A stretch of DNA of 64,000 nucleotides, taken from contig DATBFG010000026.1 of assembly GCA_036558645.1 (NCBI GenBank), forward strand, positions 1 to 64,000. The letters run 5' to 3'. The stretch's first letter is position 1. Every line of letters starts with the position of its first letter. Of this stretch, positions 60,829 to 64,000 are shown in pieces. The DNA comes from DATBFG01 sp036558645 (GTDB taxonomy: Bacteria; Acidobacteriota; Terriglobia; Terriglobales; Acidobacteriaceae). Below the pieces are notes generated by a model. That model made no database searches, was not told where the DNA came from, and was given only the letters and a program-made list of their open reading frames with translations. The translations under genes were made by a program, and so were the position numbers.

Positions 60829-61076
60829 AGCTTCGCCCTCTGAGTCCCATGACCCGGTTTTGCGGAATTTTCCACAGGGGTTCGTTAAGCCGTTACAAGG
60901 GGAGGATCGTTACAGGGGGAGAAACTATATGGGGGACTGCACCGTTTGGATGGTTGGAGATTAAGGGCAACTGCAACTGGCTGCAAGAGGTACACGCTCT
61001 CGACGACAATCGACTCATCAGGATGAAAGGCGATTGACTGATATACCTGAGAGAGACGGGCTAGAGATGGCTTTCT
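60829..61076 (-). promoter_or_regulatory. Leader/control region of the exopolysaccharide locus with repeated CAGGGG motifs
   Basis: This ~250-bp region precedes the UpxY-like gene. Within it CGTTACAAGGGGAGGA (60891-60906) and CGTTACAGGGGGAGAA (60908-60923) form a tandem pair, with a further CACAGGGG at 60873-60880. A related motif in reverse orientation lies at 61461-61480 (TTACTACAGGGG on the minus strand). These could be operators for the adjacent regulators. No -24/-12 sigma-54 promoter with correct spacing was found on the minus strand. Confidence 0.4.
60891..60923. repeat. Tandem 16-bp direct repeat (CGTTACAxGGGGAGxA)
   Basis: Two copies of a 16-base motif, at 60891-60906 and 60908-60923, differ at two or three positions and are one base apart. 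They lie 63 bases upstream of the UpxY-like start codon, in a plausible position for an operator or an RNA leader element. Confidence 0.6.
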
Positions 61077-61406
61077 CTAGTCGATGGGATCACCGGGCGC
61101 CAGAATCAATGGGAAATGCGGGTCTGGAAAGCTATGCAAATCTTCATGTCCGTGCTTCTGTAGCCGTATTGGGAGCAAAGCCCGTCGCGTGGTGACCGAC
61201 ACGTTACCCTTGAAAGTTATTGCATGGATAGGACTTTCTGCTGTCACATCCAATGACTCAGCCTTCGTGAATTCCCATTGAGGAACTCTGACAATTTTTG
61301 TCACACCTTGCAAGCTCTTGCGATATTCGCTTGCGTATTTATCGTCTCTGAGGTACATTGTTTTTGGTAAGTACCCCATCGTTATGGGATACGGCTGGGC
61401 CATCAT
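61077..61406 (-). CDS. Hypothetical small protein (109 aa)
   Basis: A 109-residue minus-strand frame with ATG ATG at 61406/61403 but a weak ribosome site. The sequence is Pro/Lys rich, without signal peptide or membrane helix, and I recognise no motif. It occupies most of the space between the UpxY-like gene and the divergent LuxR-type gene, a region that otherwise looks regulatory. It could be a real small gene preceding the locus or a chance frame. Confidence 0.35.
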   Translation of the reverse strand: MMAQPYPITMGYLPKTMYLRDDKYASEYRKSLQGVTKIVRVPQWEFTKAESLDVTAESPIHAITFKGNVSVTTRRALLPIRLQKHGHEDLHSFPDPHFPLILAPGDPID

Positions 61407-61554
61407 AATTAGTTAGCTTTTTTACCCTCCCCGGAACGCAAGTTGGTAACTCCTCCTCCGTTACTTTCCCCTGTAGTAAGGTTACCGGCGTGGCTTAGGA
61501 AATGGCACGGGCTCGTGTACCCTTCCCCCGATGGAACATCGTTCGGAGGAGTTC

Positions 61555-62634
61555 ATGCAAGATCTGGCACCGCATAGCGCCACGATTCGGGTATTGGTGG
61601 CGGATAACACACCTATTTACACGCAGTTATTGGCGGGAGCGCTGCAACGCGACATCAGTCTCGACGTAACCGGTTCATCCTGGGATTCTCGTGGTCTTAT
61701 CGACGCATTCAATAAGCAAAAATTCGATGTAATCGTCATTAGTGCAAACCTGCAAGAAGAGCCTCTTCAGGGCTTCGAGACGTTGCGCGAACTGCGCGCA
61801 ATGCACCCTGGGCTTCGCGCCGTCATGCTACTGGACTCTTCCAAGCGAGAAATGATCGTTGAATCATTCCGCGCCGGCGCCAGAGGAATTTTCACACGCA
61901 ACCAGTCCGTCGACATCCTTGCCAAGTGCGTTCGCTGCGTTCATGACGGACAGATTTGGGCTGACAGTGAGCAGATGGCCTTTGCAGTCGAGGCACTCTC
62001 ATCCGCACCAAGCGTCCGCGCCGTCGATGCCAATGGTTTCAACCTGCTCTCGAAACGCGAGCTTGAGGTCGTCCGGAGTCTCGCCGAAGGACTCACCAAC
62101 CGCGAGATTGCCGAAAAACTCGGACTGAGTCAGCACACCGTAAAAAATTATTTGTTTCGGGTTTTCGATAAGCTGGGTGTCTCCAGCCGGGTTGAGCTCC
62201 TGTTTATGACGCTCAGCCAGGCGAGCGCTCCCGCGAACGGCGTGCAGTCCTCCTCTAACGGTCAGGACGTCAGTCAGCTGTTCGATGATTCCGCCATCGA
62301 GGTATGCGAGCGTGCTGCCATAGAAGGCATGCCCGGCGCACAGCTTCGTCTGGCGCAAATGTACTCCGAAGGCAGAGAAGTTCCCGCCGACCTGCCCATG
62401 TCCTACATGTGGTACCTGGTATGCGAACAAACGAATCAAAACATGCAAGACAGCATCACTCTCGCGAAACGCAAACTGGCAAAGTTGCTCACCACCGATG
62501 AAATCATGGAAGCGCAGACTTTGGCGCGGGAACGCCTGTCACAAGTTGCGGGGAATGCAAACAGCGGCGTCGAAAAACAGAAATCGATGGGCACTGAACC
62601 GAAAGCGAAATCAAGATTCGTTGCGCGCGCTTGA
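61555..62634 (+). CDS. LuxR-type regulator with a degenerate receiver and C-terminal Sel1-like repeats
   Basis: A 359-residue protein. The ATG at 61555 is chosen because GGAGGAG lies 5 bases before it; an ATG 24 bases upstream has no such site. Residues ~10-125 align with a NarL-type receiver, but the phospho-acceptor Asp is Ser (DVIVISANL instead of the usual LLDxNMP), and the conserved Lys of the last strand is Arg (IFTRNQ). A GerE/LuxR helix-turn-helix follows (LSKREVEVV-type: LLSKRELEVVRSLAEGLTNREIAEKLGLSQHTVKNYLFRVFDKLGV). The last ~130 residues have a Sel1-like repeat (GAQLRLAQMYSEGREVPADLPMSYMWY). It is divergent from the exopolysaccharide locus and probably regulates it, but not by aspartyl phosphorylation. 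Confidence 0.85.
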   Translation: MQDLAPHSATIRVLVADNTPIYTQLLAGALQRDISLDVTGSSWDSRGLIDAFNKQKFDVIVISANLQEEPLQGFETLRELRAMHPGLRAVMLLDSSKREMIVESFRAGARGIFTRNQSVDILAKCVRCVHDGQIWADSEQMAFAVEALSSAPSVRAVDANGFNLLSKRELEVVRSLAEGLTNREIAEKLGLSQHTVKNYLFRVFDKLGVSSRVELLFMTLSQASAPANGVQSSSNGQDVSQLFDDSAIEVCERAAIEGMPGAQLRLAQMYSEGREVPADLPMSYMWYLVCEQTNQNMQDSITLAKRKLAKLLTTDEIMEAQTLARERLSQVAGNANSGVEKQKSMGTEPKAKSRFVARA

Positions 62635-62648
62635 AATCATAAATCATC

Positions 62649-62724
62649 TGGTGGGCCTGCTAGGATTCGAACCTAGAACCAACACATTATGAGTGTGCTG
62701 CTCTAACCGTTGAGCTACAGGCCC
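62649..62724 (-). tRNA. tRNA with CAU anticodon (Met elongator or Ile2)
   Basis: A full 76-nt cloverleaf on the minus strand with encoded CCA. The acceptor stem is GGGCCTG/CAGGCCC, the D-arm GCTC/GAGC, the anticodon loop CTCATAA (anticodon CAU), a 5-base variable loop, and the T-arm CTAGG-TTCGAAT-CCTAG. CAU can be elongator methionine or, with lysidine at position 34, the ATA-decoding isoleucine tRNA; the sequence alone does not decide. It lies 14 bases after the stop of the LuxR-type gene on the other strand. Confidence 0.95.
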
Positions 62725-62778
62725 CTATCACGTCAATCTAGCATAATTAAAGATGGCCACGCCTTCTCTGCGAAACCG

Positions 62779-62924
62779 GGTAGTGGTGCAGTTTCTTTGT
62801 CATCCCGAGACGCCGTCCTTTGGCGAGCGAGGGATCTGCGCGAGCCGGACGATGTTTCGCGTACTTTGCGAAACAACAATGGCGCGTGTTTGGCTCGCTT
62901 CCTCTATCAAACTGCACCACTACC
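62779..62924. repeat. 146-bp palindrome-ended repeat element (MITE/REP-like)
   Basis: A perfect 16-bp inverted repeat, GGTAGTGGTGCAGTTT at 62779-62794 and its complement at 62909-62924, bounds a 114-bp centre. Inside is a second perfect 7-bp hairpin, GTTTCGC (62854-62860) and GCGAAAC (62868-62874), and a CATCCCGAG...GCGAGGGATCT segment (about 62801-62836) of the kind seen as dispersed repeats in acidobacterial genomes. No protein is encoded. The ends look like a non-autonomous mobile element, or a REP-type element; target-site duplication is not evident. Confidence 0.65.
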
Positions 62925-62979
62925 AACTGGAAACCAAAGGTATGATGTGGGTTGTCACATTTGATCCAGGAAGACAGAC

Positions 62980-63420
62980 GTGAGAAATGTGCTCTGGTTA
63001 GCGCTGTTCGCGACCATGACGCCCGCTTGGGCGGAGAATTGTCCCGCGAACCATACGAAGGATACTTCCGCCTTAATTCAACTTGAACAGGCCTGGGCCA
63101 AGGCGCTCGAGCGGCATGATGTCGACACAGTCGCCTGCATTCTAGGGCCAGGGTTTCAGGATGCCGATCCTGAAGGACAATTACACAGCCGTGAAGAAGT
63201 GCTTGCTGCAATTCCCAAGCGCAGGCCCGGTGTGAATCAACTCAGCGAGCTTGACCCGCACCTGTATGGCGATGTCGGTTACATTCGTGGGCTGGCAACC
63301 CTGCTGGATGAAACGGGACAGGTGAAGGCGAAAGTCCGCTTCACCGATATCTTCGTATACCGTGACGGCCGCTGGATGGCAGTTGCCGGTCAGGAATCCT
63401 TAGTCTCAAACGCAAAATGA
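62980..63420 (+). CDS. Secreted DUF4440/SnoaL-like (NTF2-fold) protein
   Basis: A 146-residue protein beginning with a GTG preceded by AGGA at 9 bases, with a signal peptide (LWLALFATMTPAWA). The rest is one NTF2/SnoaL-like domain of the DUF4440 group: IQLEQAWAKALERHDVDTVACILGPGFQDADPEG, then the strands VGYIRGLATLLDETG and VRFTDIFVYRDGRWMAVAGQES. The cavity fold suggests binding of a small molecule. It lies 26 bases upstream of the dtd gene and may share its transcript. No active-site residues for a known reaction are seen. Confidence 0.8.
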   Translation: MRNVLWLALFATMTPAWAENCPANHTKDTSALIQLEQAWAKALERHDVDTVACILGPGFQDADPEGQLHSREEVLAAIPKRRPGVNQLSELDPHLYGDVGYIRGLATLLDETGQVKAKVRFTDIFVYRDGRWMAVAGQESLVSNAK

Positions 63421-63445
63421 ATCTTCCCCCTGTCGAACCCGTCCC

Positions 63446-63895
63446 ATGCGCGCTGTAATTCAGCGCGTCAGCCGCGCGCAGGTCTCGGTTGATGGATCCG
63501 TCATTGGTCGCATCGGGCCAGGCTTGCTCGTGTTGCTTGGGGTGGGGCAGGGCGACGCCGAGGCTCAGGCAGACTACCTGGTGGAGAAAATTGCCGGTCT
63601 CCGCATTTTCAGCGATGAAAACGGCAAAATGAATCTTTCTGTGTCCGACATCCGCGGGGATGTCCTCGTAGTCTCACAATTTACGCTGTTCGGCGATGTT
63701 CGCCGCGGGAAACGCCCCTCTTTTGATGATGCTGCGCCACCAGCCTTGGCGGAGCAACTGTACCAATATTTCGTCGATGCACTCCGCGCCAGGGGACTAC
63801 GCTGCGAAACTGGACGCTTTCAGGCCAGCATGCAATTGGAGTTGGTGAACGATGGCCCTGTAACGATCCTTCTGGATTCGCAAAAAAAGTTCTAA
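63446..63895 (+). CDS. dtd: D-aminoacyl-tRNA deacylase
   Basis: A 149-residue Dtd. MRAVIQRVSRAQVSVDG is the standard N-terminus; the SQFTLFGD and NDGPVTI motifs (SQxxL and GPVT) that form the active site of the dimer are intact. It hydrolyses the ester bond between D-amino acids (and glycine mis-attached to tRNA-Ala) and tRNA in the cytoplasm. It is a housekeeping gene placed just after the DUF4440 gene, 25 bases away. Confidence 0.96.
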   Translation: MRAVIQRVSRAQVSVDGSVIGRIGPGLLVLLGVGQGDAEAQADYLVEKIAGLRIFSDENGKMNLSVSDIRGDVLVVSQFTLFGDVRRGKRPSFDDAAPPALAEQLYQYFVDALRARGLRCETGRFQASMQLELVNDGPVTILLDSQKKF

Positions 63896-64000
63896 GAACA
63901 GCCATCGGTAGACATAGCTCTTTGAGCATATGCTACCGGGCTTGTTTATCTCCGCTCTCGGAGAGGCTGGCGAACGACCAACGACTATCGACCACCGACT

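Noticed and set aside
61503..61518. TGGCACG sequence that resembles a sigma-54 -24 element upstream of the LuxR-type gene
   Set aside because: The base pair GC expected 10 bases after the GG is not there (TG is found), so the -12 element is missing.
1..64000. CRISPR arrays, prophage genes or complete insertion sequences
   Set aside because: No evenly spaced direct repeats with unique spacers, integrase or structural phage genes, or full transposase with inverted ends were seen. Only the short IS1595-type remnant was found.

Overview
The window looks like chromosomal DNA from a member of the Acidobacteriota (Koribacter/Terriglobia-like). This is inferred from a mid-50s GC content, a Ser/Thr kinase fused to TolB-N-like and TPR domains, many secreted choice-of-anchor-D, DUF2341 and FG-GAP proteins, and a large double-activase protein of the BadF/HgdC family. 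No 16S or universal marker gene is present, so the assignment is tentative.

Region 1-8.1 kb is mixed accessory DNA. It holds the end of a membrane protein, an STN-like periplasmic protein, an AT-richer pair of membrane proteins next to a broken IS1595-type transposase, a seven-repeat FG-GAP protein, a transmembrane Ser/Thr kinase with TPRs, and a convergent ArsR-type regulator / EthD pair.

Region 8.1-15.2 kb is a minus-strand three-gene set: a COG3581-type 2-hydroxyacyl-CoA-dehydratase-like protein, a 1196-residue protein with two ASKHA activase modules plus a DUF2229-like part, and a radical SAM protein. A clear intrinsic terminator follows. It looks like an ATP-driven low-potential electron-transfer system of unknown substrate.

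Region 15.7-26.5 kb carries a PilZ protein, two related secreted choice-of-anchor-D/Fn3-like proteins, and a 2374-residue secreted protein with two DUF2341 modules and 15 Ig-like repeats. That last gene ends at a textbook terminator.

Region 26.5-60.8 kb is one large exopolysaccharide locus, all on the minus strand except one inverted gene. Read in transcription order it has: an UpxY/RfaH-like antiterminator; a sigma-54-type AAA+ protein that lacks GAFTGA; a Wza-like export protein; an outer-membrane barrel; a Wzz-like chain-length protein; an ExeA-like ATPase; a CpsD-like tyrosine kinase; a priming sugar transferase with a degenerate GGDEF-like domain; WbpB/WbpD/WbpE-like genes and two UDP-GlcNAc 2-epimerases for a diamino-uronic-acid-type sugar; six glycosyltransferases or GT-like proteins; Wzx; Wzy; a GalE-like epimerase; two AsnB-type amidotransferases; two hexapeptide acetyltransferases; and a terminal tailoring cassette of SGNH protein, acyl carrier protein, NAD-synthase-like amidotransferase and acyl-AMP ligase. 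The envelope module resembles exosortase-A/PEP-CTERM polysaccharide loci, but no exosortase or PEP-CTERM protein is in the window. A secreted beta-helix protein is inserted in the opposite orientation.

Region 60.8-64 kb has a control region with repeated CAGGGG-type motifs, a divergent LuxR-type regulator whose receiver lacks the phospho-acceptor Asp, a CAU-anticodon tRNA, a 146-bp palindrome-ended repeat element, a DUF4440 protein and D-aminoacyl-tRNA deacylase.
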